NCBI GenBank assembly: GCA_937919075.1
Contig: CALFOF010000019.1
Location: forward strand, 1-15,323
DNA: 15,323 bases
From: an uncultured Cyanobium sp.
GTDB taxonomy: Bacteria > Cyanobacteriota > Cyanobacteriia > PCC-6307 > Cyanobiaceae
Direction of reading: 5' to 3'
Under the pieces are notes generated by a model. That model had not been told where the DNA came from. It did not search any database and worked only from the letters and a program-made list of their open reading frames with translations. This document shows positions 1 to 6,528 of this stretch, in pieces. A program made the position numbers and the translations under genes. Position 1 is the stretch's first letter, and the number at the start of each line of letters is the position of its first letter.

Positions 1-25
1 CTCCTTTTCTTCTCTCCTTTTCTCC

Positions 26-298
26 ATGCCTGTCTACGAATTCAGCTGCGCTTCCGGCTGTGACAACTACGAGGTCTGGCGCAGCATCGATACCCGCCAG
101 AACGACACGGATTGTCCAGGCTGCGGCAATCCTGGCAACAGAGTGTTCAGCCCGCCGATGACACTGTCAGGAAGCTTCCGCCTCAAGCAGGAAGCCAGTG
201 AGCCCCGCCTGGTGCGCAAGGAAGTGCGCGAAGAATCGGCTAAACCCCGGCTCAGGGAAAGTGCCGCACGCCCCTGGATGGTCACCCGCGGCTGCTGA
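26..298 (+). CDS. FmdB-like zinc-ribbon protein
   Basis: Small 90-residue protein of the FmdB/CxxC zinc-ribbon type. The N-terminus MPVYEF is the family hallmark, and the metal-binding cysteines are C8 and C12 (a CxxxC pair, one residue wider than the usual CxxC) and C30 and C33 (CPGC). Residues 41-55 (FSPPMTLSGSFRLK region) are followed by a charged, probably disordered tail rich in Arg, Lys and Glu. Family members are often annotated as regulatory proteins next to amidase or formamidase genes, but their molecular function is not settled. The start is set by the family N-terminus; upstream bases 1-25 are pyrimidine-rich with no Shine-Dalgarno, and the reading frame stays open to the window edge. 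It converges on urtE, so it is not in that operon. Its position beside urea genes is suggestive only. Confidence 0.8.
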   Translation: MPVYEFSCASGCDNYEVWRSIDTRQNDTDCPGCGNPGNRVFSPPMTLSGSFRLKQEASEPRLVRKEVREESAKPRLRESAARPWMVTRGC

Positions 299-306
299 GC
301 CGCGGG
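285..306 (+). terminator. GC-rich hairpin overlapping the fmdB-like stop codon
   Basis: A perfect 9-bp inverted repeat: CCCGCGGCT at 285-293 and AGCCGCGGG at 298-306, separated by the 4-base loop GCTG. The TGA stop codon (296-298) sits across the loop and the base of the 3' arm. No T-run follows, so it is a terminator-like or 3'-end stabilising structure rather than a classic rho-independent terminator. The rest of the convergent gap up to the urtE stop at 464 shows no other clear signal. Confidence 0.45.
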
Positions 307-463
307 CAACAGATGCCAGGGTTGCAAAACCGGTGACGCAAGCAGCTACGCACGAATCGCTGTGCACAACCGTTGGCTCTAATGGTTGACCCCCGAGAGC
401 TCCAGCTCGTGCCGGCAAGGCTCAAGCTGTTGAACTCCGGTCCATCGGCTTTTAAGCACGGGC

Positions 464-1180
464 TCAGACCGTGAGGAAGGCCTGAACCACATCATCCGAA
501 AGGTTTTCGGTGGGGCCGCTGGACACAATCCCGCCCCGTTGCATGGCGTAGTAGTAGTTGGATTGGCGCACGAAATGAAGGTGCTGCTCCACCAGCAGCA
601 CGCTGATGCCGGTTTCTTTCATGATTCGCTTCACTGCCACTTCAATGTCATGAATAATGGAGGGCTGGATGCCTTCAGTGGGTTCATCCAATAGCAGCAG
701 TTTTGGCTTGCCCAGCAGGGCGCGGGCGATGGCCAGCTGTTGCTGTTGTCCGCCGCTGAGGTCACCGCCTTTGCGGGCCAGGAACTTCTCGAGAATTGGA
801 AAGAGATCAAACACGATTGGGTCGATGTGGCGGTTCTTTCCCATTCCGCCTGGGAGTGCTTCCATTCCCAGCAGTAGGTTTTCCTTCACCGTCACCTGCG
901 GAATGATGTCACGCCCCTGGGACACATAGCCGATGCCGGAGCGGGCGCGTTGGTAGGGGGGCTGATCACTGAGGGCCTGATCGTCGTATTGAACGCTGCC
1001 GGAGCGTTGCTTGAGCAGACCGATGATCGTTTTGAGAAAGGTGGTTTTGCCCACGCCATTGCGACCGATCAGGCACACCATCTGGCCTTTGGGGATGGAG
1101 AGATCCACATTGCGAAGAATGTGGCTTTCGCCGTAGTACACATTGAGATTGGAGACGGAAAGCAGGTTGTCGGTTGTCAT
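464..1180 (-). CDS. urtE: Urea ABC transporter ATP-binding subunit UrtE
   Basis: Cytoplasmic ATPase, LivF-like, one of two nucleotide-binding subunits that power urea import through UrtBC. From the chosen ATG (1180) it is 238 residues. Walker A is GRNGVGKTT at 39-47, the Q-loop falls at about 88, the ABC signature LSGGQ is at 141-145, Walker B LLLLDEP is at 161-167, and a switch histidine (EQH) lies further on. The reading frame could start 24 codons earlier at 1252, but that would overlap the end of urtD and adds residues unlike the family; starting MTTDNLLSV leaves a 40-base gap to urtD. It is the last gene of the urtABCDE unit. UrtE is recognised over a generic LivF by its operon and by the LxVYYGESHILR N-terminus. 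Confidence 0.93.
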   Translation of the reverse strand: MTTDNLLSVSNLNVYYGESHILRNVDLSIPKGQMVCLIGRNGVGKTTFLKTIIGLLKQRSGSVQYDDQALSDQPPYQRARSGIGYVSQGRDIIPQVTVKENLLLGMEALPGGMGKNRHIDPIVFDLFPILEKFLARKGGDLSGGQQQQLAIARALLGKPKLLLLDEPTEGIQPSIIHDIEVAVKRIMKETGISVLLVEQHLHFVRQSNYYYAMQRGGIVSSGPTENLSDDVVQAFLTV

Positions 1181-1220
1181 GGCAGCTGGGGTTAGGTGGG
1201 AAGCAAGTGCTGGAATCTGC

Positions 1221-1967
1221 TTATTCCTCGGCTGGGCCCAGGTAAACCTCAATCACCCGAGGGTCCTTCTTCACATCCTCCAGCAGGCCTTCAGTGAGCA
1301 GTTGCCCCTGATGCAGCACGGTAACGGGGGCATTGAGGTCACGAATGAATTCCATGTCGTGTTCGATCACCACAACGGTGTGATCGCCAGCCAATGACTT
1401 GATCAATTCGGCGGTGCGAACCGTTTCTTCGTCGGTGAGCCCGGCCACGGGTTCGTCGAGCAGCAACACCTCCGGTGACTGGGCCACCAGAGAGGCAATC
1501 GCCAGCCATTGCTTCTGTCCGTGCGACAGAGAGCCTGCCTGGGTGGTGGCGAAGGGGGTGAGACCCACGTAGTTCATCAAGCGATGCACTTCATCCTTGG
1601 CGGTTTTCGGCAGCTTGTCGGTGAGCAGGCTGAAGGGATTCTTGTTCGGTGACGCGGCCAGTTCAAGGTTGCGTAGCACCGTGAGGTTGTCGAAGACCCG
1701 AGGTGTCTGGAACTTTCTGCCGATTCCCTGCCTTGAGATCTTCTGCTCCGACAGCCCCACCAGCGATTTGCCTTTAAATGTGACAGTCCCCTTGGTGGGA
1801 CGCACCTTGCCTGTGATCACATCAAGAAAGGTGGTTTTGCCGGCGCCATTGGGCCCGATGATCGACTTGAGCTCGCCTTTCTGCAACGTGAGCGAAAGAT
1901 CGGTGAGCGCAAAGAAGCCATCAAAGCTGACGCTGACGTCGTGAAGTACAAGGAGTGGTTCAGACAT
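1221..1967 (-). CDS. urtD: Urea ABC transporter ATP-binding subunit UrtD
   Basis: Cytoplasmic ATPase of 248 residues, LivG-like, the partner of UrtE on the inner face of the UrtBC channel. Walker A GPNGAGKTT is at 38-46, the Q-loop (RKFQTPRVF) is around Q87, the signature is LSHGQ at 147-151 (His in place of the usual second Gly, as in many LivG/UrtD proteins), Walker B is VLLLDEP at 167-173, and the switch is EHD near 202. The FDGFFAL N-terminus and the LTDEET segment are typical of UrtD. The ATG at 1967 gives the family length. The upstream gap to urtC is 175 bases, long for this operon, so a separate start of transcription is possible. The 40-base spacing to urtE indicates co-transcription. 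Confidence 0.94.
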   Translation of the reverse strand: MSEPLLVLHDVSVSFDGFFALTDLSLTLQKGELKSIIGPNGAGKTTFLDVITGKVRPTKGTVTFKGKSLVGLSEQKISRQGIGRKFQTPRVFDNLTVLRNLELAASPNKNPFSLLTDKLPKTAKDEVHRLMNYVGLTPFATTQAGSLSHGQKQWLAIASLVAQSPEVLLLDEPVAGLTDEETVRTAELIKSLAGDHTVVVIEHDMEFIRDLNAPVTVLHQGQLLTEGLLEDVKKDPRVIEVYLGPAEE

Positions 1968-2142
1968 GATCGTCAGGATGGTTCAGGGGGGCTGTGGACA
2001 GCGGGCTTGGCAAGGGGCTTGGCTGCGGACTTGTCAATTGCAAGAGGGAGTTGAGGAAGGCTGATGGGATGGCGCCGGAGGGAGCAGTGAGTTCGCTGCC
2101 CTACCCCAGGCCCTCGCTGCCAGCTGTGCGCCGGCCTCCCGC

Positions 2143-3282
2143 TCAGGCAGAGGAATCGGTGGGGGCTGGGCTCTTCATCTCCATACCTGGGCCTTCCTGA
2201 TCGATCTGCGGATAGGTGCGGGCCTTGGGAGCGATGCCGAAGGCAGCCAGCAAGGAGCGCAGGCCCCCTTTGGACACCCAGCCATAGATGCCATCGGGCA
2301 TCAGCACCACGACGAAAACGAACAGCGCCCCTTGCACGAACAGCCAGAACTCCGGCAAGGCTTCGCTGACCAAGCTGCGCAGATAGTTCACCAGCACGGC
2401 ACCGATGATCGGGCCCACCAGCGTGCCGCGGCCACCCACAGCCACCCAGATCACCATCTCAATCGAGAAGGAGATCGACATGAACTGCGGGGAGACGATG
2501 CCACTCTGCACCGTGTAAAGAGCCCCTGAGATGCCGCACAGGGCACCAGCAACGAGGAAAACTATCGTTTTAAATGGAACTGGATTAAAGCCGGCAAAGC
2601 GGAATCGCTGTTCATCATCTCGGATGGCAATCAGGGCATCGCCAAAACGTCCGGAGGTGAAATAGCGGCAGATCAGAAATGTGACTGGAATCAGAATCAC
2701 CGTGAGGCGGTAGAGCCAGATCTGCATATCGCTGGATCCCACTTGCAGGCCGAACAGCTCAGTGGTGCTGGTTTTGAGGCCGTTCGTGCCGTTGATCAAC
2801 TTCTGCTGGCCATTGAAGAAGTGAAAGAAGACCATCAACGCCGCTTGGGTGATGATCGAGAAGTACACCCCCTTGATCCTGTTCCTGAAAATCAGATAGC
2901 CCACCAGCCCGGCCACGATTGCTGGGAGCACCCAGATGGCAATCAGGGTGAAAGCGGGCGACCAGAACGGCTGCCAGAAGAATGGCAACTGACCAACACC
3001 ATAGTTTTCAAAGAATTTGGGGATGCCATTGCCGCCGGCCTCACTCGGGGTGTTAAGCGTGAGGTACATCGCAACCCCGTAGCCTCCAAGGGCGAAAAAG
3101 ATGCCTTGGCCAAGACTCAACAGGCCCGTGTAGCCCCAGATCAGATCGATCGCCAGGGCGGTGATGGCCAGGGAGAAATAACGGCCAAACAGGTTGATGC
3201 GGAAATCACTGAGGAACGTTGGAAGGATGAACAGCGCGAAGGCCAGTAGAATCCAGGGAATGAGTCGCTTTAGAAGTTTCAT
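2143..3282 (-). CDS. urtC: Urea ABC transporter permease UrtC
   Basis: Inner-membrane permease of 379 residues, LivM-like, forming the urea channel together with UrtB. The first 20 or so residues form a hydrophobic helix, followed by the conserved LIWGYTGLLSLGQGIFFALGGY-type block (about 48-70) found in LivM/UrtC. Further hydrophobic segments run to about residue 345. The cytoplasmic loop IAIRDDEQRFRFAGFNP (about 218-235), seen in this family, is where the ATPases dock. The C-terminal tail (about 345-379) is hydrophilic and variable. A weak GAGG-type Shine-Dalgarno lies about 9 bases before the ATG at 3282. It sits 60 bases after urtB and is part of the same transcription unit. Confidence 0.94.
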   Translation of the reverse strand: MKLLKRLIPWILLAFALFILPTFLSDFRINLFGRYFSLAITALAIDLIWGYTGLLSLGQGIFFALGGYGVAMYLTLNTPSEAGGNGIPKFFENYGVGQLPFFWQPFWSPAFTLIAIWVLPAIVAGLVGYLIFRNRIKGVYFSIITQAALMVFFHFFNGQQKLINGTNGLKTSTTELFGLQVGSSDMQIWLYRLTVILIPVTFLICRYFTSGRFGDALIAIRDDEQRFRFAGFNPVPFKTIVFLVAGALCGISGALYTVQSGIVSPQFMSISFSIEMVIWVAVGGRGTLVGPIIGAVLVNYLRSLVSEALPEFWLFVQGALFVFVVVLMPDGIYGWVSKGGLRSLLAAFGIAPKARTYPQIDQEGPGMEMKSPAPTDSSA

Positions 3283-3342
3283 GGCTTGGGCCTCAGTGGA
3301 GAGGTGGCAGATGGAAGGAGCTTTGTTGTTGGCTGTGGTGTA

Positions 3343-4500
3343 TCAAGCATCCACCGATCTCCCCTTCTGAGGGAACATGCCGTTGGGCCGGAATTGCAGG
3401 AAGGCAATGATAAAGATGAACACAAGCACCAACGACATGCTTGTGGTGGCGAAGAATTCCACCACGCTTTTCGCGGCCGGGGGCATGCCCGGGAACGCAG
3501 TCAACAGCGATCCCGAGCCCACCACCGACTGAATGATGCCGAGGATCAGAGAAGCGAACACCGTGCCCAGCAGGTTGCCCACGCCCCCCAGCACGATCAC
3601 CATGAAGCAGGAAACGATGTAGGCCGCGCCAAGGTTTGGCCCCACTGAACCCAGCAGCGTGATGGCACAGCCCGCCACTCCGGCCAGGCCTGAGCCGAGG
3701 CCGAAGGTGATGCTGTCCACGCTGTCGGTGGGAATTCCCAGGCAATTGCTCATCTGCCTGTTCTGAGTAACCGCCCGGATGCGAAGCCCCCACACGCTCT
3801 TGGTGAGGAACCACATCACGAACAGCAGCAGCACGGCCGACAGCAGAATGATGAAGATCCTCAGACCAGGAAGTTGAATGCCGCCGATCACTCCCCAGCT
3901 GCCCTGCAGCCATTTGGGTGCTGTCACGTCGATGTTGCGGGGGCCGAACCAGGGGCTGGCGATGGCCCGCATCGAGGAGAAGGAATTCACCACCACCAGG
4001 CCAATGCCCACAGCGGCGGTCCACATCACGCCGTTGAGATAGGGGAAGGCAGGGCGATCGCCGATCTTTTTGCTAAGAAACTGACCACCGAAGAAGCCGA
4101 TCGCCAACGCTGCGGCGATGCCGATCACCATGGAGGTGGAGATGCTTCGAATCAACTGGATCAGGATCAGGCTCACCCCCCAGGTAGCCAGCAACGTTTC
4201 CAGTGGTCTTCCGTAGAGCTTGCGGATCAGCGTTCGCTCCAGCACCACTCCGAAGATGGCGGTGACAAAGAAGGCGACCACCAGTGCCACGGGGAAGTAG
4301 AGCTCAAACACCAAACCGCCCATCGGGCGAAACAGGTTCTGGACCACGAAGGTGATGTAGGCACCCAGCATCATGAATTCCCCATGAGCAAGGTTGATGA
4401 CTCCCATCAGGCCAAACACGATGGCCAGGCCTGTGGCGGTGAGCAACAGAACCGAGCCGATGCTTAAGCCATCAAGAATCTGCGAGAAGAAAAGTTCCAC
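3343..4500 (-). CDS. urtB: Urea ABC transporter permease UrtB
   Basis: Inner-membrane permease of 385 residues, LivH-like, and the second half of the urea channel. It opens with FSQILDGLSIGSVLLLTATG and INLAHGEFMMLGAY, both diagnostic of LivH/UrtB. Near the C-terminus are the SGLAGVAGC and MVIVLGGVGNLLGT blocks that normally end the permease fold. The start codon is GTG at 4500 (read as Met), chosen because it gives the family N-terminus MELFFSQ. The bases just before it are C-rich on the coding strand, so no Shine-Dalgarno is visible. An unusually long AT-richer gap of 478 bases separates it from urtA, and an NtcA-like site lies about 60 bases upstream, so it may have its own promoter. Confidence 0.94.
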   Translation of the reverse strand: MELFFSQILDGLSIGSVLLLTATGLAIVFGLMGVINLAHGEFMMLGAYITFVVQNLFRPMGGLVFELYFPVALVVAFFVTAIFGVVLERTLIRKLYGRPLETLLATWGVSLILIQLIRSISTSMVIGIAAALAIGFFGGQFLSKKIGDRPAFPYLNGVMWTAAVGIGLVVVNSFSSMRAIASPWFGPRNIDVTAPKWLQGSWGVIGGIQLPGLRIFIILLSAVLLLFVMWFLTKSVWGLRIRAVTQNRQMSNCLGIPTDSVDSITFGLGSGLAGVAGCAITLLGSVGPNLGAAYIVSCFMVIVLGGVGNLLGTVFASLILGIIQSVVGSGSLLTAFPGMPPAAKSVVEFFATTSMSLVLVFIFIIAFLQFRPNGMFPQKGRSVDA

Positions 4501-4525
4501 TGGGGGGCTGTTCCGTGCGAGTGGG

Positions 4526-4571
4526 ATTAACCTTGGATGAATGCGAGCTTCATGGCTGTATCAAGCGATAT
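4526..4571 (-). promoter_or_regulatory. Candidate NtcA-like site and -10 box before urtB
   Basis: On the - strand the sequence reads ATA-N8-TAC (4571-4558), one mismatch from the palindromic NtcA consensus GTA-N8-TAC; on the + strand it reads GTA-N8-TAT. A hexamer GTTAAT (4531-4526) lies 26 bases downstream, somewhat further than the usual 20-24 bases in NtcA-activated promoters, and is followed after about 25 bases by the urtB GTG start. NtcA is the cyanobacterial global nitrogen regulator and is known to activate urt genes. The assignment here rests only on sequence resemblance and position, and a 5-of-6 match can arise by chance. Confidence 0.3.
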
Positions 4572-4708
4572 TGCGAACTGTCTTTGTGCGTGAAGCGCGA
4601 TCTGCGAGGCGGAGCAGGCCAAGCAACCACCGCCATTCAAACCGCTTCCATGCGCAGCACAAGTTGAGGAATTGTCTGAACAAATGGTAAATCCAGAGAG
4701 AACAATCC

Positions 4709-4852
4709 GTGCTGGTTGATCTCTCTGGTGTGTTGTCTGCAGATCTAGCGAAAATGCCTTTTTGGGAGCTGAAGGCTATGGATCGCGCAATCAAAGATAA
4801 AGGCGACAACCCAGCGCCTGAAGCGATCACTCAAGCCAGAATCAATAACTAA
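4709..4852 (+). CDS. Possible small ORF, 47 residues, unknown
   Basis: Tentative. A GTG at 4709 preceded by a purine-rich GAGAGAA about 6 bases upstream opens a 47-residue frame ending in TAA at 4850-4852; an internal ATG at 4754 would give 32 residues. The predicted product has an amphipathic helical look (LSADLAKMPFWELKAMDRAI) followed by a charged tail with DKGDNPAPEA, which reads more like protein than the shadow frames nearby. It lies antisense to the urt operon in the urtA-urtB gap. No family is recognised. It may equally be chance in an AT-richer non-coding stretch. Confidence 0.22.
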   Translation: MLVDLSGVLSADLAKMPFWELKAMDRAIKDKGDNPAPEAITQARINN

Positions 4853-4891
4853 AGGTGGGATCACTGGCTTAAAGTGGAACCAATCACTCGA

Positions 4892-4912
4892 GCTAGGGCT
4901 AATTAACCTAGC
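4892..4912. repeat. Inverted repeat around TAATTA in the urtA-urtB gap
   Basis: Arms GCTAGG (4892-4897) and CCTAGC (4907-4912) flank the 9-base spacer GCTAATTAA. It could be a small operator or part of the 3' end of the urtA transcript, about 65 bases beyond the urtA stop. No T-run follows in either direction. Confidence 0.3.
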
Positions 4913-4950
4913 AAGGATTCATCAACCAATCCAGACATTGGAAAGGAAGA

Positions 4951-4970
4951 GTGGCTTCCGAAGAAGCCAC
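4951..4970 (-). terminator. C(UUCG)G hairpin after urtA
   Basis: Perfect 8-bp stem GTGGCTTC/GAAGCCAC starting 8 bases after the urtA stop codon. In the urtA transcript the loop is UUCG closed by a C-G pair, one of the most stable RNA tetraloops. The stem is followed by the pyrimidine-rich run TCTTCCTTTCC, an imperfect U-tract. It is likely a partial terminator or 3' stabiliser that would favour urtA message over urtBCDE, matching the usual need for excess binding protein. Confidence 0.6.
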
Positions 4971-4978
4971 CCAGGCGA

Positions 4979-6280
4979 TCACATCTTGAACTTGCCGGCA
5001 TCCGGCCGGTCCTGCGTCCAGTCGCAGGTGTAACCCTTGGTTTCAGGAACGAACTGGTTCCAGGGAATCGGTGGGATGGCCGTCTGGCTGTCGGAGAGAA
5101 TTTTGAACTGTCCGTCGGGAAGAGCTTCGCCGATCATCACACGCTCGGAGGTGTGGTGGTTCGGGAACATCTTGATCTCACCTTGAGGGGCATCAAAGGT
5201 GATGCCGATCATGGTTTTGCGAACCGCATCGAGATCTTCGAAGGTGTCTGCCTTCTCAACAGCGTTCTTCCACAGATACACCATGTTGTAGGCCGACTCC
5301 GCGGGGTCGCCCACCACACGGTCAGCCCCGTAGGCCGCTTGGAAGTCGGCAACGAATTTCTTCGATGCCGGCGTATCCAGGCTCATGAAGTAGTTCCACG
5401 CGGCGTAGGTGCCGGCAGTGAACTCAGGGCCGATCTGACGAATTTCCTCTTCCGCGATCGAGAAGGACATGATCGGGTACTTCTCGGGATCAATCCCCGC
5501 AGCCTTGAATTGCTTGAACAGAGCGACGTTGGAGTCACCGTTCAAGGTGTTGATGATAATGCCACCATTAGGGAACACTTCCTTGATCTTGGCGATGATC
5601 GGCGCCACTTCCGTATTGCCAAGGGGGATGTAATCCTCGCCGACGGTTTCGCCGCCCAGCGCCTTCATCTGCTCCTTGATGATGGTGTTGGCCGTGCGGG
5701 GGTAGACGTAGTCAGAGCCGACCAGGTAGACCTTCTTGCCCAACTTTTCACCATACTCCTTCATCAGCCAATCAACCGCAGGTTCGGCCTGCTGGTTGGG
5801 AACGGCACCGGTGTAGAAGATGTTGCGGGAGCACTCCTGACCCTCATATTGGATGGGGTAGAAGAGCATGTGGTTTTTGGACTCATACACCGGCAGCATG
5901 GCTTTGCGGCTGGCTGAGGTCCAGCCGCCGAACACCACCGCCACGTTGTCGGAGTCGATCAGCTTCTGAGACTTCTCCGCGAAGGTGGGCCAGTCAGAAG
6001 CACCGTCTTCATTGACGGAAACGATCTTGTAGGATTTGCCGCCAACTTTGACGCCGCCAGCATCATTGATTTCCTTGATGGCCATTTCTTCGACTTCTTT
6101 CAGAGTCGTTTCAGAAATGGCCATCGTGCCACTCAAAGAGTGAAGAATGCCAACCTTCACTTCGCCATCGAAAGAACCAGCGCTATCACCACCGCCACCG
6201 CCCCCGCAGGCGACGAGGGATACCGTGATCGCAGTTGCAGCAAGACCGGCAACCAGCCGCCTCGAGAAATACGGAACCAT
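4979..6280 (-). CDS. urtA: Urea-binding lipoprotein UrtA
   Basis: Extracytoplasmic substrate-binding protein of the urea ABC transporter, 433 residues, in the Peripla_BP_5/Leu-Ile-Val-binding-like family. The N-terminus has RR, a hydrophobic helix and the lipobox LVAC with Cys25 as the lipidated residue, then a run of six glycines as a flexible linker. The mature part begins with VKVGILHSLSGTMAISE, the UrtA/AmiC hallmark, and contains the segments VVFGGWTSASRKAMLPVYE and LLFYPIQYEGQECSRNIFYTG-like (about 115-156) that form the amide ligand pocket in this family. The ATG at 6280 is chosen for the complete signal peptide. The first gene of the urt transcription unit, it lies 248 bases downstream of ureG. 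Urea as ligand follows from the neighbouring permease and urease genes. Confidence 0.95.
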   Translation of the reverse strand: MVPYFSRRLVAGLAATAITVSLVACGGGGGGDSAGSFDGEVKVGILHSLSGTMAISETTLKEVEEMAIKEINDAGGVKVGGKSYKIVSVNEDGASDWPTFAEKSQKLIDSDNVAVVFGGWTSASRKAMLPVYESKNHMLFYPIQYEGQECSRNIFYTGAVPNQQAEPAVDWLMKEYGEKLGKKVYLVGSDYVYPRTANTIIKEQMKALGGETVGEDYIPLGNTEVAPIIAKIKEVFPNGGIIINTLNGDSNVALFKQFKAAGIDPEKYPIMSFSIAEEEIRQIGPEFTAGTYAAWNYFMSLDTPASKKFVADFQAAYGADRVVGDPAESAYNMVYLWKNAVEKADTFEDLDAVRKTMIGITFDAPQGEIKMFPNHHTSERVMIGEALPDGQFKILSDSQTAIPPIPWNQFVPETKGYTCDWTQDRPDAGKFKM

Positions 6281-6418
6281 TGGGCCTGTTCAAGGTGAAG
6301 AAATTGCCGCAGTGCTGACGGCATTGCAGAACATACGGAGCCGCTCCTGTTGCTCCTGTCTCCAAAGGCACAGAAATGAGCGATGGCGTTGTGCTGAGGG
6401 CCGCTTTGGAGCTTCCCG

Positions 6419-6442
6419 CACACAGCATTGTTCAGCTGTGTG
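6419..6442. repeat. 8-bp perfect inverted repeat upstream of urtA
   Basis: CACACAGC (6419-6426) and GCTGTGTG (6435-6442) are exact reverse complements separated by 8 bases (ATTGTTCA). An 8-8-8 spacing gives a two-turn dyad suited to a dimeric DNA-binding protein. It lies about 140-160 bases before the urtA start and about 90 bases after the ureG stop. No T-run follows on either strand, which argues against a simple terminator. Confidence 0.4.
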
Positions 6443-6463
6443 TTTAAACCCTGTTTCGCCTTT

Positions 6464-6492
6464 GGCACCGCTCGCTGAGCTCGCGCGGTGCC
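6464..6492 (-). terminator. GC hairpin downstream of ureG
   Basis: Arms GGCACCGC (6464-6471) and GCGGTGCC (6485-6492) form an 8-bp stem with a 13-base loop, 36 bases after the ureG stop. A shorter hairpin, CCCGC-ACA-GCGGG (6491-6503), overlaps it. After the stem the - strand continues AAAGGCG, so there is no U-tract. It may mark the 3' end of the ureEFG transcript, possibly with factor-dependent termination. Confidence 0.35.
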
Positions 6493-6528
6493 CGCACAGC
6501 GGGTAGCGGGTCTCTGGATTGGTGTCGT

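Larger units (their letters stand above)
4501..4978. other. 478-base urtA-urtB intergenic region
   Basis: This gap is visibly richer in A and T than the flanking genes. Reading in the direction of urt transcription it holds: a strong hairpin just after the urtA stop (4951-4970), a 6-bp inverted repeat around a TAATTA core (4892-4912), a possible small ORF on the opposite strand (4709-4852), and an NtcA-like site with a -10-like hexamer (about 4526-4571) shortly before the urtB start. A reading frame of 89 codons on the - strand (4561-4830) looks non-coding. The arrangement suggests that urtA is expressed as a separate abundant transcript and that urtBCDE has its own start. Confidence 0.5.
6281..6528 (-). 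promoter_or_regulatory. urtA upstream region
   Basis: The 248 bases between ureG and urtA should carry the urtA promoter. A TATGTT hexamer on the - strand (about 6335-6330) resembles a -10 box (TAN3T) about 50 bases before the ATG. No complete GTA-N8-TAC NtcA site was found; the nearest is a half-match on the - strand, GTA-N8-AAT at 6336-6323. Two inverted repeats listed separately occupy the distal half, and a tandem repeat of CAGGAGC (9-base period) lies on the - strand just upstream of the TATGTT. Confidence 0.4.

Noticed and set aside
2743..3249. 168-codon + strand frame
   Set aside because: Antisense shadow of urtC, charged and repetitive in composition, no domain recognised.
4561..4830. 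89-codon - strand frame between urtA and urtB
   Set aside because: No recognisable domain, Trp/Cys/Arg-rich chance-like composition, and no ribosome-binding site.
6323..6336. NtcA site before urtA
   Set aside because: Only one half-site matches (GTA-N8-AAT on the - strand) and no TAN3T box lies about 22 bases downstream of it.
6485..6503. Classic rho-independent terminator after ureG
   Set aside because: Stems are present but no T-run follows on either strand, so it is kept only as a structured 3' region.
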